This document shows positions 7,071 through 17,034 of a stretch of 62,465 nt of DNA, in pieces. Each line of letters begins with the position of its first letter. Position 1 is the first letter of the stretch. This DNA is from an uncultured Bacteroidales bacterium (GTDB lineage Bacteria; Bacteroidota; Bacteroidia; Bacteroidales; UBA11471), in the NCBI GenBank assembly GCA_944325415.1, contig CALUZW010000013.1, forward strand, positions 1 to 62,465, written 5' to 3'. The notes beneath the pieces are model-generated. The model saw nothing but the letters and a program-made list of their open reading frames with translations. It was not told where the DNA came from and did not search any database. The translations under genes and the position numbers were made by a program.

Positions 7071-7915
7071 ATCCGTTTGGGTTTGTTAAGATTGTCTCTG
7101 ATGCTGTATACTTGGTCCTTGACATACTGGGCCCATTCCATGCGGCTTTTGGAGTTGTCGAATGTCTGCCACGGAATGGGCTTGCCAAAGTGTATGATGA
7201 ATCTCTTTTTCTCGCTCCGGAACATTTCGTCGGGCAGGTATATCAACTCGATGTTGAATTTCAGACCCAGTCGTTTGCGCCAGCGGGCAAACCGGTAGAA
7301 GAAGGGGGAGTTGTAGCCTTCGAACCACACGGGAATGACATCGCGCTGGTATTGTACGCTTTTGGCGATGAAGGCCTTGTTCCAGGTAAGGTCTTTGATT
7401 TCGGCGCCTTGCCGGCGGGAGACGAGCCCGGCGGGAAAGACGGCCATCTGCCCGTCGCCTTCGTAGGCTTTGCCCAAGGCGTCGGCCTTGTCCTTGTCTT
7501 GCTTGCCGTATTTGTTGATGGGAAGAAAATTGTCCGACAGCGGTTCGATGGCCATGAGCAGGTCGTTGACGACAAACTTGATGTTGCGGTTGTATTTCCG
7601 TCCCAGCACGGCGATGAGGGCCACTCCGTCGAGACCGCCCAGCGGGTGGTTGGAGGCGAAGATGAACCGTCCTTGCTCGGGAATGTTCTGCTCACCGTCG
7701 AGACGTATGGAGATGTCGAGATATTCCAGCAGGGTCTCGGCAAAATCGACGCCCCGCTTGTGTGAATAGGCTTTCAGGAAGCGGTTGATGCGCTCTTCCT
7801 GTATGGTGCGTTTGATGAAGTTGAATACGCATTTCGGAATTTTTCGCGCCAAGCGTGGAGATTTGCGTCTTACAACCTCTTCAACATCAACGTGTAATAT
7901 CTTTTTTTCGTCCAT
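7067..7915 (-). CDS. glsA: O-acyltransferase of glycine-lipid synthesis (GlsA)
   Basis: The 282-residue PlsC-like acyltransferase starts at the ATG complementary to 7913-7915. The frame stays open upstream, but that part overlaps rsmH and its leader. The catalytic block is FIFASNHPLGGLDG, an H-x4-D motif (NHPLGGLD), and the later FPAGLVSRRQ is the acyl-acceptor block. In the known pathway it adds the second acyl chain to N-acyl glycine, giving the diacylated glycine lipid. The 4-base overlap with glsB supports joint function at the inner membrane. Confidence 0.85.
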   Translation of the reverse strand: MDEKKILHVDVEEVVRRKSPRLARKIPKCVFNFIKRTIQEERINRFLKAYSHKRGVDFAETLLEYLDISIRLDGEQNIPEQGRFIFASNHPLGGLDGVALIAVLGRKYNRNIKFVVNDLLMAIEPLSDNFLPINKYGKQDKDKADALGKAYEGDGQMAVFPAGLVSRRQGAEIKDLTWNKAFIAKSVQYQRDVIPVWFEGYNSPFFYRFARWRKRLGLKFNIELIYLPDEMFRSEKKRFIIHFGKPIPWQTFDNSKSRMEWAQYVKDQVYSIRDNLNKPKRI

Positions 7916-7935
7916 CGTTCCTCTGCAAAAACGGA

Positions 7936-7943
7936 CAAAGATA
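7936..7943 (-). promoter_or_regulatory. -7 box for the glsA-glsB operon
   Basis: The complement of 7936-7943 is TATCTTTG, matching TAnnTTTG, 20 bases before the glsA ATG. No good TTTG is visible at -33. Confidence 0.5.
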
Positions 7944-7984
7944 GTGATTCTTTGCGGAATAGGACTTTTTTGTAAAGAAAAATG

Positions 7985-7992
7985 TATTTTTG
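7985..7992 (+). promoter_or_regulatory. -7-like box for the dcw cluster
   Basis: TATTTTTG at 7985-7992 fits TAnnTTTG and lies about 140 bases before the rsmH ATG. It would give a leader of about 130 bases for the whole division cluster and is divergent from the glsA box. No -33 element was found. Confidence 0.4.
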
Positions 7993-8131
7993 AGTCTCTT
8001 CTGTCGGAGAAACGCTGTCGGCGCTCTTCGGGCAGGTGTGGGAAGATTGTTGAAAAAAAATTGGAAAATATGGTGTGTGTCCGTGTTTTTCTTACTATTT
8101 TTACCCGGTAAAAAAATACTCGAACAAATTG

Positions 8132-9040
8132 ATGCAATCTTCTGTCTATCATGTACCTGCGCTGCTCGATGCCTGCATGGAGGGATTGGCTGTGCAGCCG
8201 GCCGGTGTGTATGTCGATGTTACTTTCGGCGGAGGTGGCCATTCGCGGGCCATTCTGGACCGGCTGGGTAAGGAGGGGCATCTCTATGCCTTTGATCAGG
8301 ACGAAGATGCTCGGGCCAACTGTGTCGATGACGACCGTTTCACGTTTGTGCGGAGCAATTTCCGTTTCCTCAAAAACTTCATGCGCTATTACGAGGTGGA
8401 GCAAATCGACGGTCTGCTGGCCGATTTGGGCGTTTCGTTTCACCACTTCGACGACTCGGCGCGGGGGTTCTCGTTCCGCTTCGACGGGGCGCTCGACATG
8501 CGCATGAACCGCAGCGCACGCACGACAGCCGCCGATATTGTCGAGGAATATACGCAGGAACAGCTGGCCGACCTGTTCTATCTCTACGGCGAGTTGCGCT
8601 CGGCCCGCCGCATTGCCGAGGCGATAGTTGCCGCCCGGCGGGTGCAGAAAATCGATACGACGGCCCGTCTGGTCGATGTGGTCATGCCCTGTATCGACAA
8701 GCGGCAGGAGAAGAAAGAGCTGGCACAGCTTTTCCAGGCCCTGCGCATCGAGGTCAACCAGGAGATGGCGGCGCTGCGCCGTATGCTGGCGTCGGCTGCC
8801 GAGCTGGTGCGCCCCGGAGGCCGTATCGCGATACTTACCTACCACTCGCTCGAAGACCGCCTGGTAAAAAACTTTTTCAAGACCGGCAATTTCGAGGGTC
8901 GTGCCGAAAAAGATTTCTTCGGTCGTGTCGCTGCCCCGTTACGGCCGGTGAACAACAAGGTGATTGTGCCCGACGAAGACGAGGTGGCACGCAACCCGAG
9001 GGCCCGCAGCGCCAAGTTGCGTGTGGCCGAAAAACTGTAA
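8132..9040 (+). CDS. rsmH: 16S rRNA (cytosine1402-N4)-methyltransferase
   Basis: The 302-residue RsmH (MraW) methylates C1402 of 16S rRNA in the ribosomal P site. The start MQSSVYHVPALLDACMEGL aligns with the family; the frame above it has no homology-like sequence. SAM-binding FGGGGHSRAIL and the later AILTYHSLEDRLVKNFF and RNPRARSAKLRVAEK are hallmark blocks. It is the first gene of the cluster here. mraZ, which often precedes it in other Bacteroidota, is absent, and the upstream neighbour is the divergent glsA. Confidence 0.96.
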   Translation: MQSSVYHVPALLDACMEGLAVQPAGVYVDVTFGGGGHSRAILDRLGKEGHLYAFDQDEDARANCVDDDRFTFVRSNFRFLKNFMRYYEVEQIDGLLADLGVSFHHFDDSARGFSFRFDGALDMRMNRSARTTAADIVEEYTQEQLADLFYLYGELRSARRIAEAIVAARRVQKIDTTARLVDVVMPCIDKRQEKKELAQLFQALRIEVNQEMAALRRMLASAAELVRPGGRIAILTYHSLEDRLVKNFFKTGNFEGRAEKDFFGRVAAPLRPVNNKVIVPDEDEVARNPRARSAKLRVAEKL

Positions 9041-9049
9041 AACTGCATT

Positions 9050-9475
9050 ATGGAAGAGAATAGAGAGGAGCAAGAAATAGAAAAAACAGAGACCGGCGGC
9101 ATCGCTCCCGATGCCGAAGAGACATCTGCGCCCGGTTATCAGACCCGCATCGTCTTCTTTCTCAAAGATCTTTTCGAGGGAGAAATCGTGTCGTTCGACT
9201 TCATCTACCGCAAATGGAAAGCCTGCCTCATCTTGCTGATACTCCTCTTCTGCTACATCGGAAACCGCTACAACTGCCATCGTAAAATGGCCGAGATAGA
9301 GCGCCTCCGCACCCGGGAGACCGAGTTGCGCTATGAGGCCACGACACTCTCTTCGGAACTTACCGGGGTGAGCCGCCCCTCACAGATTGAAAAACTCTTT
9401 GAGGAGAAGGGCATCGACATACATTCCCCCAAGACACCGTCGTACAAATTAAAACGGAAATCGTATGAAGAATAG
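9050..9475 (+). CDS. FtsL-like cell division protein
   Basis: A 141-residue bitopic membrane protein with an acidic N-terminal tail, one transmembrane helix at about residues 57-71 (KACLILLILLFCYIG), and a short periplasmic coiled-coil segment (RKMAEIERLRTRETELRYEA). Position between rsmH and the transpeptidase gene, size and topology all fit FtsL, which bridges FtsQ and the FtsW-FtsI synthase in the divisome. Sequence conservation in FtsL is low, so context carries most of the call. It overlaps the next gene by 11 bases. Confidence 0.8.
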   Translation: MEENREEQEIEKTETGGIAPDAEETSAPGYQTRIVFFLKDLFEGEIVSFDFIYRKWKACLILLILLFCYIGNRYNCHRKMAEIERLRTRETELRYEATTLSSELTGVSRPSQIEKLFEEKGIDIHSPKTPSYKLKRKSYEE

Positions 9476-11630
9476 AAGTCTGCATTTCCGTTACCTGCTC
9501 ATTGTGCTGGTCATCGCGCTCGTGTGCATGGCCATACTTTTCAAGATGTCGCGCACCATATTCGTAGAGCGCGACAAGTGGCAGGCCAAGGCCGAGAAGC
9601 CACTCTACGACACGGTGCCGGTGGTGGCTACACGAGGCAATATCCTGGCGGCCGACGGCCGGCTGCTGGCCACGACGATGCCCCGCTATACCATGTACAT
9701 GGACTTTGCGGCCGACGGCTTCGACCGCGATACCTTCTTCCGCTATCTCGACCCCCTGTGCCGTGCCTTGGCCCGCATGCCTGGCGACCGCTCGGCCGAG
9801 GCCTACAAGGCCCATTTGCGTCGGGGGCTTACCCACAAGTACCGCCGGCATTACCGGGTATCGTTTGCCCGGCTCTCGTATGTGCAGATGAAGGAAATAC
9901 TCGAATATCCCTTCTTCAACCAGAAAAACTCCAACAAGAGCGGTCTCGTTTTTGAAACGCTGTTGAGCCGGGAGCGCCCCTTCGGTATGCTGGCCACCAG
10001 TACGGTGGGTGGCGTATATGCCGGAATGGTCAACGGCGAAGGGCGGGGCGGAGCCTCGGGCATAGAGCTGGCGTGCGACTCTCTCCTGCGGGGTGAGAAC
10101 GGCAAGCGGGTGCGCCAGCGGGTGCAGTGGCGGTGGGTCGAAGACATACTCACCAAGCCGGTGGCCGGTAAAGATATTCTCACCACCATCGATGTAGATA
10201 TACAGGATATGGCCGAATCGGCCTTGCTGAAAAAATTGCAGGAGACACAGGCCGACTACGGTGTGGCAGTCATCATGGAGGTCGAGACTGGAGCCATACG
10301 GGCCATCGCCAATCTCGACCGGCAGTCCGACGGCTCCTACAAGGAAGGCGTGAATCACGCGGTAAGCGACCTGATAGAGCCTGGCTCTACCTTCAAGACA
10401 GCCTCCATGATGGTGGCCCTCGATGCCGGCGTGGTGCGTCCCGACGATATCTTCTACGGCGAAAAGGGCCGTTTTGTCTACGCCCGCCAGCCCATGTACG
10501 ACCACAACTATCGCAAGGGCGGGTATGAAAATCTCACGGCGGCCCAGACCATATGGTACTCGTCGAACATCGGTATTTCGAAAATCGTGCTGAAAGGGTT
10601 TGAAAAAGAGCCCCAGAAATTTGTCGACGGCCTCTATGCCATAGGCCTGAACAAGAAGGTCGACATCGGTATCCCCGGCGCATTGGCCCCGGTCATCAAA
10701 TATCCGGTACTCTCCGACGGGAAGCCCAACCCGGCCTGGTCGAAACTGTCGTTGCCGTGGATGAGCTTCGGCTATGAAGTAACGATACCCCCTATCTATA
10801 CGCTCATGTTCTACAACGGCATTGCCAACGGCGGCAAGATGATAAAACCCTATATCATAGCCGGTGTGAGTGAAGATGGCTCCCTGGAAGAGGAGTTCGG
10901 GACCGAGGTCGTTACCCGGCAGATGTGCAAGCCGCAGACCCTGAAAGAGATACACCAGATGCTCGTCGATGTCGTGCAGCACGGTACGGCTCACGGCCGC
11001 AAGGCGGTAAGTTCGGATTATGTGCAGATAGCCGGCAAGACCGGTACGGCACAGATACACCAGGGGAAAGCCGGATACAAAGGCAATATCGTGCGGCACC
11101 GGGTATCCTTCTGCGGATATTTCCCGGCCGAAAATCCCAAATATTCGGGCATCGTCGTCATTTCGGCACCACGGATAGGCTATCCCTCGGGTGGAACCAT
11201 GCCGGGTGCCGTCCTGCGCACGGTAGCCGAGGAGCTGTATGCCCGCGGATTCCTGCCCGGCGAGAATACGTTGCCGCGCGATTCCGTCTTTGCACAGATG
11301 CCGGCAGTGAAGAAGGGTAGTCTCGACGAGACTCTTTACCTGTGCAAGAGGCTTTCGCTCCCCTATGTGGCCCCCGAACCCGACGATGAGGCCGGCGATG
11401 AGTGGGTGTCGGTGCGTTCGCACGACTATACCATGGTGATGGAACGCATCAAGCCCAACAGCTATACCGTACCTTCGGTTGTAGGAATGGGGGCACGCGA
11501 TGCCATTTATCTGCTCGAAAGAGTAGGGCTGCGGGTGTCGGTCGTGGGCAGCGGCAAGGTGGTGCGCCAGTCGTTGCCGGTGGGCCGCCGGGTATCGCAA
11601 GGCCAGAAGATAACTATCGTGTTGAAATAA
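9465..11630 (+). CDS. ftsI: Division-specific penicillin-binding protein, PBP3 type with PASTA domain
   Basis: The 721-residue peptidoglycan transpeptidase cross-links septal cell wall. It has an N-terminal membrane anchor (residues about 8-28), a dimerisation domain, and a transpeptidase domain with the three active-site motifs: STFK (Ser308, Lys311), SSN (366-368) and KTG (525-527). A C-terminal PASTA domain covers about 655-721 (SYTVPSVVGMGARDAIYLLE). Proteobacterial FtsI is shorter and lacks PASTA; Bacteroidota forms often carry it. It overlaps ftsL and precedes murE by 12 bases. Confidence 0.93.
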   Translation: MKNRSLHFRYLLIVLVIALVCMAILFKMSRTIFVERDKWQAKAEKPLYDTVPVVATRGNILAADGRLLATTMPRYTMYMDFAADGFDRDTFFRYLDPLCRALARMPGDRSAEAYKAHLRRGLTHKYRRHYRVSFARLSYVQMKEILEYPFFNQKNSNKSGLVFETLLSRERPFGMLATSTVGGVYAGMVNGEGRGGASGIELACDSLLRGENGKRVRQRVQWRWVEDILTKPVAGKDILTTIDVDIQDMAESALLKKLQETQADYGVAVIMEVETGAIRAIANLDRQSDGSYKEGVNHAVSDLIEPGSTFKTASMMVALDAGVVRPDDIFYGEKGRFVYARQPMYDHNYRKGGYENLTAAQTIWYSSNIGISKIVLKGFEKEPQKFVDGLYAIGLNKKVDIGIPGALAPVIKYPVLSDGKPNPAWSKLSLPWMSFGYEVTIPPIYTLMFYNGIANGGKMIKPYIIAGVSEDGSLEEEFGTEVVTRQMCKPQTLKEIHQMLVDVVQHGTAHGRKAVSSDYVQIAGKTGTAQIHQGKAGYKGNIVRHRVSFCGYFPAENPKYSGIVVISAPRIGYPSGGTMPGAVLRTVAEELYARGFLPGENTLPRDSVFAQMPAVKKGSLDETLYLCKRLSLPYVAPEPDDEAGDEWVSVRSHDYTMVMERIKPNSYTVPSVVGMGARDAIYLLERVGLRVSVVGSGKVVRQSLPVGRRVSQGQKITIVLK

Positions 11631-11642
11631 AAAACGTGAATT

Positions 11643-13106
11643 ATGCAGTTGAAAAATCTCCTTCGTAGGCTCAAAGTAACGAAGATACTGGGAAATGATT
11701 CTATCGAAATAACGTCGGTCGAGGCCGATTCGCGTCGGGTGGCCGCCGGTTCTCTTTTTGTTGCCGTGCGGGGTGTCTCGGTCGATGGCCACACCTTTAT
11801 AGCCAAAGCCGAAGCGCAGGGCGCTGCCGCCATTGTGTGTGAGGAGCTGCCTGCCGAGCCCGCTTCGGAGGTAACCTATGTACTCACCCCCGACAGCCGG
11901 GAGGCCCTTGGCCTGCTGGCCTCGGCCTGGTATGGAGAGCCGTCGCAACAACTTACCCTGGTGGGCGTTACCGGCACCAACGGCAAGACGACCACGGCCA
12001 CGCTGCTCTACGAGATGTTCCGCCTTTTCGGCGAGAAGGTGGGCCTCTTGTCGACGGTGTGCAACTACATCGACGACCGGGCCGTACCTACCGACCACAC
12101 CACTCCCGACCCGCTCACCCTGCATCGCCTGCTGCGTGAGATGGTCGATGCCGGCTGTCGCTATGCCTTCATGGAGGTGAGTTCGCACTCGGTCGACCAG
12201 CGCCGCATTGCCGGTCTCGAATTTGCCGGAGGTATTTTTACCAACCTTACACGCGACCATCTCGACTATCACAAGACCGTGCAGGCTTACCTCAAAGCCA
12301 AGAAGGGATTTTTCGATGCTCTCCCTTCCGATGCTTTTTCCCTCACCAATGCCGACGACAAGAACGGTCTGGTCATGTTGCAGAATACGCGTGCCAAGAA
12401 ACATACTTATGCCCTGAATACGCTGGCCGACTACAAGGGCCGCATTATCGAGAGCCGTCTCGACGGTACCTCCCTCGAAGTGAACGGTCGGGAGGTCGAG
12501 GTGCAGTTTGTGGGTAAGTTCAATGCCTACAATCTGCTGGCTGTCTACGGTGCTGCTTGTCTTTTGGGCGAGAATCCCGAGAAGGTGCTGATTGCCCTCA
12601 GCCGGCTGGTTCCCGTGTCGGGCCGTTTCCAGACCCTCCACGCCCCGCAGAAGTATACGGCCATCGTCGATTACGCCCACACGCCCGACGCCCTGGCCAA
12701 TGTCCTCTCTTCGATACGCGAAGTCGTAGGCAACCGGGGGCATGTCATCACCGTGGTGGGAGCCGGAGGAAACCGCGACAAGGGCAAACGTCCCCTCATG
12801 GCTCAGGAGGCGGCCAAGTGGAGCGACCGGCTGATACTCACCTCGGACAATCCCCGCTTTGAAAAGCCGCAGGATATTCTCGACGACATGGTGGTCGGCC
12901 TCGATGCCGCACAGCGCCGCAAGACACTGGTTATCGTCGACCGGCGCGAAGCCATACGTGCCGCCACCCAGTTTGCCCAGCCGGGCGATGTCGTGCTCAT
13001 TGCCGGCAAAGGCCATGAAGACTATCAGGAGATAGAGGGAGTGAAACATCATTTCGACGACAGAGAAGAGGTCGAACGCCTGTTCGGCGAATCCTGTGCC
13101 GAGTAA
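11643..13106 (+). CDS. murE: UDP-MurNAc-tripeptide synthetase (diaminopimelate-adding)
   Basis: The 487-residue cytoplasmic ligase adds the third residue to UDP-MurNAc-L-Ala-D-Glu using ATP. The P-loop is [18 protein letters not shown] (around residue 110). The C-terminal domain contains [11 protein letters not shown]; a DNPR motif is the family mark of meso-diaminopimelate specificity, whereas lysine enzymes differ at this loop. This predicts DAP-type peptidoglycan, as expected for Bacteroidota. It is in tight order after ftsI and before mraY. Confidence 0.96.
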   Translation: MQLKNLLRRLKVTKILGNDSIEITSVEADSRRVAAGSLFVAVRGVSVDGHTFIAKAEAQGAAAIVCEELPAEPASEVTYVLTPDSREALGLLASAWYGEPSQQLTLVGVTGTNGKTTTATLLYEMFRLFGEKVGLLSTVCNYIDDRAVPTDHTTPDPLTLHRLLREMVDAGCRYAFMEVSSHSVDQRRIAGLEFAGGIFTNLTRDHLDYHKTVQAYLKAKKGFFDALPSDAFSLTNADDKNGLVMLQNTRAKKHTYALNTLADYKGRIIESRLDGTSLEVNGREVEVQFVGKFNAYNLLAVYGAACLLGENPEKVLIALSRLVPVSGRFQTLHAPQKYTAIVDYAHTPDALANVLSSIREVVGNRGHVITVVGAGGNRDKGKRPLMAQEAAKWSDRLILTSDNPRFEKPQDILDDMVVGLDAAQRRKTLVIVDRREAIRAATQFAQPGDVVLIAGKGHEDYQEIEGVKHHFDDREEVERLFGESCAE

Positions 13107-13140
13107 TCATATACATATAATATAGATAAGGAAAGAAAAA

Positions 13141-14394
13141 ATGTTGTATCCGTTGTTTCAACTGCTCGATGAGTGGGATATTCCCGGAACGGGAGTATTC
13201 CGGTATATATCGTTCCGCTCGGGCATGGCGCTTATCTTGTCGCTGTTCATCTCCACCATTATAGGCCGGCGCATTATCTCGCGCCTGCAACGCATGCAGA
13301 TAGGCGAAATCGTGCGCAACCTCGGACTGGAAGGCCAGATGTCGAAAAAAGGCACTCCGACGATGGGGGGTATCATCATCATCATATCCATACTGGTGCC
13401 CTGCCTGCTGGTGGGACGCCTCGACAACATATACATGATATTGATGCTTATTACGACCGTGTGGATGGGAGCCATCGGTTTCCTTGACGACTACATGAAG
13501 CTCAAACACCATAACAAGGAGGGGCTGCACGGACGCTTCAAGATTTTCGGACAGGTGGGCTTGGGGCTTATCGTCGGGCTTTCGCTCTATCTGAGTCCCG
13601 ATGTTGTGATACGGGAAAACATCACCGTGCAGAAGGATGATACGGCCGAGGTACAATATATGCCCGAGAATATCAAGTCGACGCAGACCACCATACCGTT
13701 TGTGAAAAACAACAACTTCGACTATGCCGACCTGGTGCCTTTCCTCGGCGACCATGCCCAGACGGCCGGCTGGATTATCTTCATTCTGGTTACGATTCTT
13801 GTGGTAACGGCCGTTTCAAACGGTGCCAACCTTACCGACGGCCTCGACGGCCTTGCCACCGGCTCGTCGGCCATCATCGGCGTGGCACTGGCCATCATGG
13901 CCTACCTGTCGGGCCACATAGCCTATGCCTCATACCTGAATATCATGTATATACCGGGCAGTGAAGAGCTGGTGGTCTTCTCGTGTGCCTTTATCGGAGC
14001 AACCATTGGCTTCTTGTGGTACAATGCCTTCCCGGCCCAGGTCTTTATGGGCGACACCGGCAGCCTCACGATAGGCGGTATCATCGGTGTCTTTGCCGTG
14101 CTGATACACAAGGAGCTGCTCACACCGCTCCTGTGCGGGATATTCCTGGTAGAGAGCCTGTCTGTCATCATGCAGGTATCTTATTTTAAATACACCAAAC
14201 ACCGCTATGGCGAGGGTCGCCGCTTCTTCAAGATGGCGCCTTTGCATCACCATTTCCAGAAGGCCGGCGACAGTATCGATGCCTTGTGGAAGAAACCCTT
14301 TGCCCCGATACCCGAATCGAAAATCGTGGTTCGCTTCTGGATTGTCGGCATCATCTTGGCGGTAATGACTCTGGTAACGTTGAAAACTCGATAA
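13141..14394 (+). CDS. mraY: Phospho-MurNAc-pentapeptide translocase
   Basis: The 417-residue integral membrane enzyme transfers phospho-MurNAc-pentapeptide to undecaprenyl phosphate, forming lipid I. Conserved loops are visible: [31 protein letters not shown] with catalytic aspartates, and the HHH motif in [14 protein letters not shown]. Many hydrophobic segments fit the ten-helix topology. It has a longer central periplasmic segment (about residues 160-205) than proteobacterial MraY, common in Bacteroidota. murD begins 2 bases after its stop. Confidence 0.96.
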   Translation: MLYPLFQLLDEWDIPGTGVFRYISFRSGMALILSLFISTIIGRRIISRLQRMQIGEIVRNLGLEGQMSKKGTPTMGGIIIIISILVPCLLVGRLDNIYMILMLITTVWMGAIGFLDDYMKLKHHNKEGLHGRFKIFGQVGLGLIVGLSLYLSPDVVIRENITVQKDDTAEVQYMPENIKSTQTTIPFVKNNNFDYADLVPFLGDHAQTAGWIIFILVTILVVTAVSNGANLTDGLDGLATGSSAIIGVALAIMAYLSGHIAYASYLNIMYIPGSEELVVFSCAFIGATIGFLWYNAFPAQVFMGDTGSLTIGGIIGVFAVLIHKELLTPLLCGIFLVESLSVIMQVSYFKYTKHRYGEGRRFFKMAPLHHHFQKAGDSIDALWKKPFAPIPESKIVVRFWIVGIILAVMTLVTLKTR

Positions 14395-14396
14395 AA

Positions 14397-15734
14397 ATGA
14401 AAAAACGCATTGTCGTATTGGGAGCCGGCGAGAGTGGTGCCGGTGCCGCAGTCTTGGCCAAGGTCAAGGGATATGATGTCTTTGTCTCGGATATGTCGGG
14501 CATCAAGGATGTCTACAAAAAACAACTCGACGATTATGGCATCGAGTGGGAGGAGGGCGGCCACACGGCCGAGAAGATTCTTTGTGCCGATGAGGTGGTG
14601 AAGAGCCCCGGTATTCCCGAGACTGCTCCTCTGGTGGTGGCCCTCAAAGAAAAGGGTACGCCTGTGATTTCGGAGATAGAGTTTGCCGGGCGCTACACCC
14701 ATGCCCGCATGATATGCATCACCGGCAGCAACGGCAAGACAACCACCACGCTGCTCACCTATCACATCTTGAAGAAGGCCGGTCTGCATGTGGGCCTGGC
14801 CGGGAATGTGGGCAAGAGCCTGGCCTTGCAGGTGGCGACCGAAAATTTCGATTATTACGTCATAGAGTTGAGCAGTTTCCAGCTCGACAACATGTACCGT
14901 TTCAAGGCCGACATTGCCGTGCTGCTGAATATCACGCCCGACCATCTCGACCGCTACGGACACAATATGCAGAATTATGTCGACGCCAAGTTCAGGATTA
15001 CCCAGAACCAGACCGAAGACGATGCTTTCATCTTCTGGAACGACGACCCCATCATCACCCGCGAGTTGTCGAAGTATCCGTTGAAGGCCCGGCTCTATCC
15101 CTTTGCCGAGACCCACGAAGAGGGTGTAAAGGCTTATGTCGAAGATGAGCAGCTCTGTATCGAGACCCCCGGCGACCTCTTTGTCATGCCCGAGGAGGAA
15201 CTCTCGTTGCCGGGAAGCCATAATCTCTATAACTCGATGGCCGCCGGCATTTCGGCCCGTATTCTGGAAATAAAGAAAGAGAAGGTGCGCGAGGCCCTGT
15301 CCGATTTCAAGGGAGTGGAGCATCGCCTCGAAAAAGTGGCCGCCGTGCGCGGAGTATCGTTTATCAACGACTCCAAAGCCACCAACGTCAACTCGTGCTG
15401 GTATGCGCTGGAAAGCATGACGACTCCTGTCGTGCTTATTCTCGGCGGCAAGGACAAGGGTAACGACTATACCGAAATCGAGGCCTTGGTCGAGAAGAAG
15501 GTCAAGGCCATCGTATGCCTCGGTGTCGACAACCGCAAGCTGCACGACTTTTTCGACGGTAAAGTGGCCATGGCCGGCGATGCCCTGTCGATGCAGGAGG
15601 CTGTCGAGAAGGCATTTGCCGCTGCCGAGCCCGGCGATACGGTGTTGCTCTCGCCCTGCTGTGCCAGCTTCGACCTGTTTACCAGCTACGAAGACCGCGG
15701 CCGGCAGTTTAAGGAGTGTGTGTGCCGCTTGTAG
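14397..15734 (+). CDS. murD: UDP-MurNAc-L-alanine:D-glutamate ligase
   Basis: The 445-residue ligase adds D-Glu to UDP-MurNAc-L-Ala. The start is at 14397, just after mraY; the frame opens further upstream but there it overlaps mraY. The N-terminal Rossmann segment is RIVVLGAGESGAGAAVLA, binding UDP. The P-loop is ITGSNGKTTTTLLTYHIL. The central domain has YYVIELSSFQLDNM, and the C-terminus has INDSKATNVNS. All match MurD at normal length. Confidence 0.95.
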   Translation: MKKRIVVLGAGESGAGAAVLAKVKGYDVFVSDMSGIKDVYKKQLDDYGIEWEEGGHTAEKILCADEVVKSPGIPETAPLVVALKEKGTPVISEIEFAGRYTHARMICITGSNGKTTTTLLTYHILKKAGLHVGLAGNVGKSLALQVATENFDYYVIELSSFQLDNMYRFKADIAVLLNITPDHLDRYGHNMQNYVDAKFRITQNQTEDDAFIFWNDDPIITRELSKYPLKARLYPFAETHEEGVKAYVEDEQLCIETPGDLFVMPEEELSLPGSHNLYNSMAAGISARILEIKKEKVREALSDFKGVEHRLEKVAAVRGVSFINDSKATNVNSCWYALESMTTPVVLILGGKDKGNDYTEIEALVEKKVKAIVCLGVDNRKLHDFFDGKVAMAGDALSMQEAVEKAFAAAEPGDTVLLSPCCASFDLFTSYEDRGRQFKECVCRL

Positions 15735-15757
15735 TACCTGCAAATTGTACGTGCGAA

Positions 15758-17017
15758 ATGAACGAAAACAATACCATATTCAAGGGCGACCGTTTCCTCT
15801 GGGGGGTCTACTTCGTGCTGTGTATCATCTCCATTGTCGAGGTGTACAGTTCGTCGAGTTTCCTCACCCGCCGGGGGGGCGATTTCCTGGGCCCGGCCAT
15901 GCGGCAGATATCGTTTGTACTGGCAGGAACGGCTCTGGTGGTTGTCATGCACAACTTTCACTACAAGTGGTGTAAGTTGCTGATGCTTGTCCTTACGCCG
16001 CTGTCGTTTCTCCTCATGCTCTGGGTCGACATCTTCGGCTCGAATGTGAACGACGCCAGCCGTTGGCTCAATATCTTCGGCGTGTCGATACAGCCGTCGG
16101 AGTTGGCCAAGCTATCCACCATCATTACGCTGGCCTTTATCCTGGCCCGTTTCCGTTATAAGGATACCGGAAAGGTTACGCCCGATGCCTTCAAGTGGAG
16201 CCTCATTGTAGTGGCTGTTTTCTCGTTCCTCATCTTTGTCGACAACTTCTCGACGTCGGCACTGCTGGCCCTGGTAGGTTTCTGCATGATGATGGTGGCC
16301 GGGGTCGAGACCAAGAAACTGGCCATACTGGCTGCCGCCGTGATAGTGGCTCTGGCTATAATTGTTCCGGTGTCGGTAAAGATGTATCAATATGAGCAGA
16401 CCGAGAAAAAACCGTTCCCCGTTTTGGGCGATTCCCGCCTCACTACGGTGGGGGCGCGTACCATGCGTTTTGTTGAGAATTTTGGTAAACCGGCCTACGA
16501 AGAGAAGATAGGAAAGGATAATTACCAGCCCCAACACGCCTATATGGCGGTGGCCAACGGCGGTGTGTTCGGGGTCTTCCCGGGTAACAGCCGGGAGCGC
16601 GATTTCCTGCCGCAGGCATTCTCCGACTTTATCTATGCCATCATCGTCGAAGAGATGGGTATGGTGGGGGGTATCTTCGTCATGCTGCTCTATATGTCCA
16701 TGCTTCTGCGGGCGGGTGTGATAGCCCGCCGCTGCGAGAAGGCCTACCCGGCATTCCTCATCACGGGGCTGGCCATGATGATAGCCTTCCAGGCGCTGAT
16801 AAACATGGGTGTCTCGGTGGGTCTCTTCCCGGTTACGGGGCAGCCGTTGCCGCTGGTGAGCCGGGGTGGAACCTCGTTTCTCATTACCAGTGCCTATTTC
16901 GGTATCATGCTCAGCGTCAGCCGCTATGCCCGACAGGCCGGGAAAAATGAACAGATAAAAGAGCCTCTGGCAGAGGAGTCGGGCGACATATCGGCTCCCA
17001 ACCCGGCTCAAATATAA
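15758..17017 (+). CDS. ftsW: SEDS-family septal glycosyltransferase FtsW
   Basis: The 419-residue polytopic protein polymerises lipid II into glycan strands at the septum with its partner PBP. The start MNENNTIFKGDRF at 15758 follows murD; earlier codons overlap it. SEDS landmarks are IQPSELAKLSTI near the middle and GVSVGLFPVTGQPLPLVSRGG split across the C-terminal loops. About ten hydrophobic segments are visible. Division context makes FtsW more likely than its homologue RodA. Confidence 0.94.
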   Translation: MNENNTIFKGDRFLWGVYFVLCIISIVEVYSSSSFLTRRGGDFLGPAMRQISFVLAGTALVVVMHNFHYKWCKLLMLVLTPLSFLLMLWVDIFGSNVNDASRWLNIFGVSIQPSELAKLSTIITLAFILARFRYKDTGKVTPDAFKWSLIVVAVFSFLIFVDNFSTSALLALVGFCMMMVAGVETKKLAILAAAVIVALAIIVPVSVKMYQYEQTEKKPFPVLGDSRLTTVGARTMRFVENFGKPAYEEKIGKDNYQPQHAYMAVANGGVFGVFPGNSRERDFLPQAFSDFIYAIIVEEMGMVGGIFVMLLYMSMLLRAGVIARRCEKAYPAFLITGLAMMIAFQALINMGVSVGLFPVTGQPLPLVSRGGTSFLITSAYFGIMLSVSRYARQAGKNEQIKEPLAEESGDISAPNPAQI

Positions 17018-17034
17018 CATAAGAAAGAAGAAAG

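Noticed and set aside
7916..8845. Upstream extension of the glsA frame
   Set aside because: It overlaps rsmH on the opposite strand and shows no acyltransferase sequence.
9360..13052. 1230-residue open frame on the minus strand across ftsI and murE
   Set aside because: It is the mirror of high-GC coding sequence on the plus strand. It has no family motifs, while the plus strand has complete ftsI and murE.
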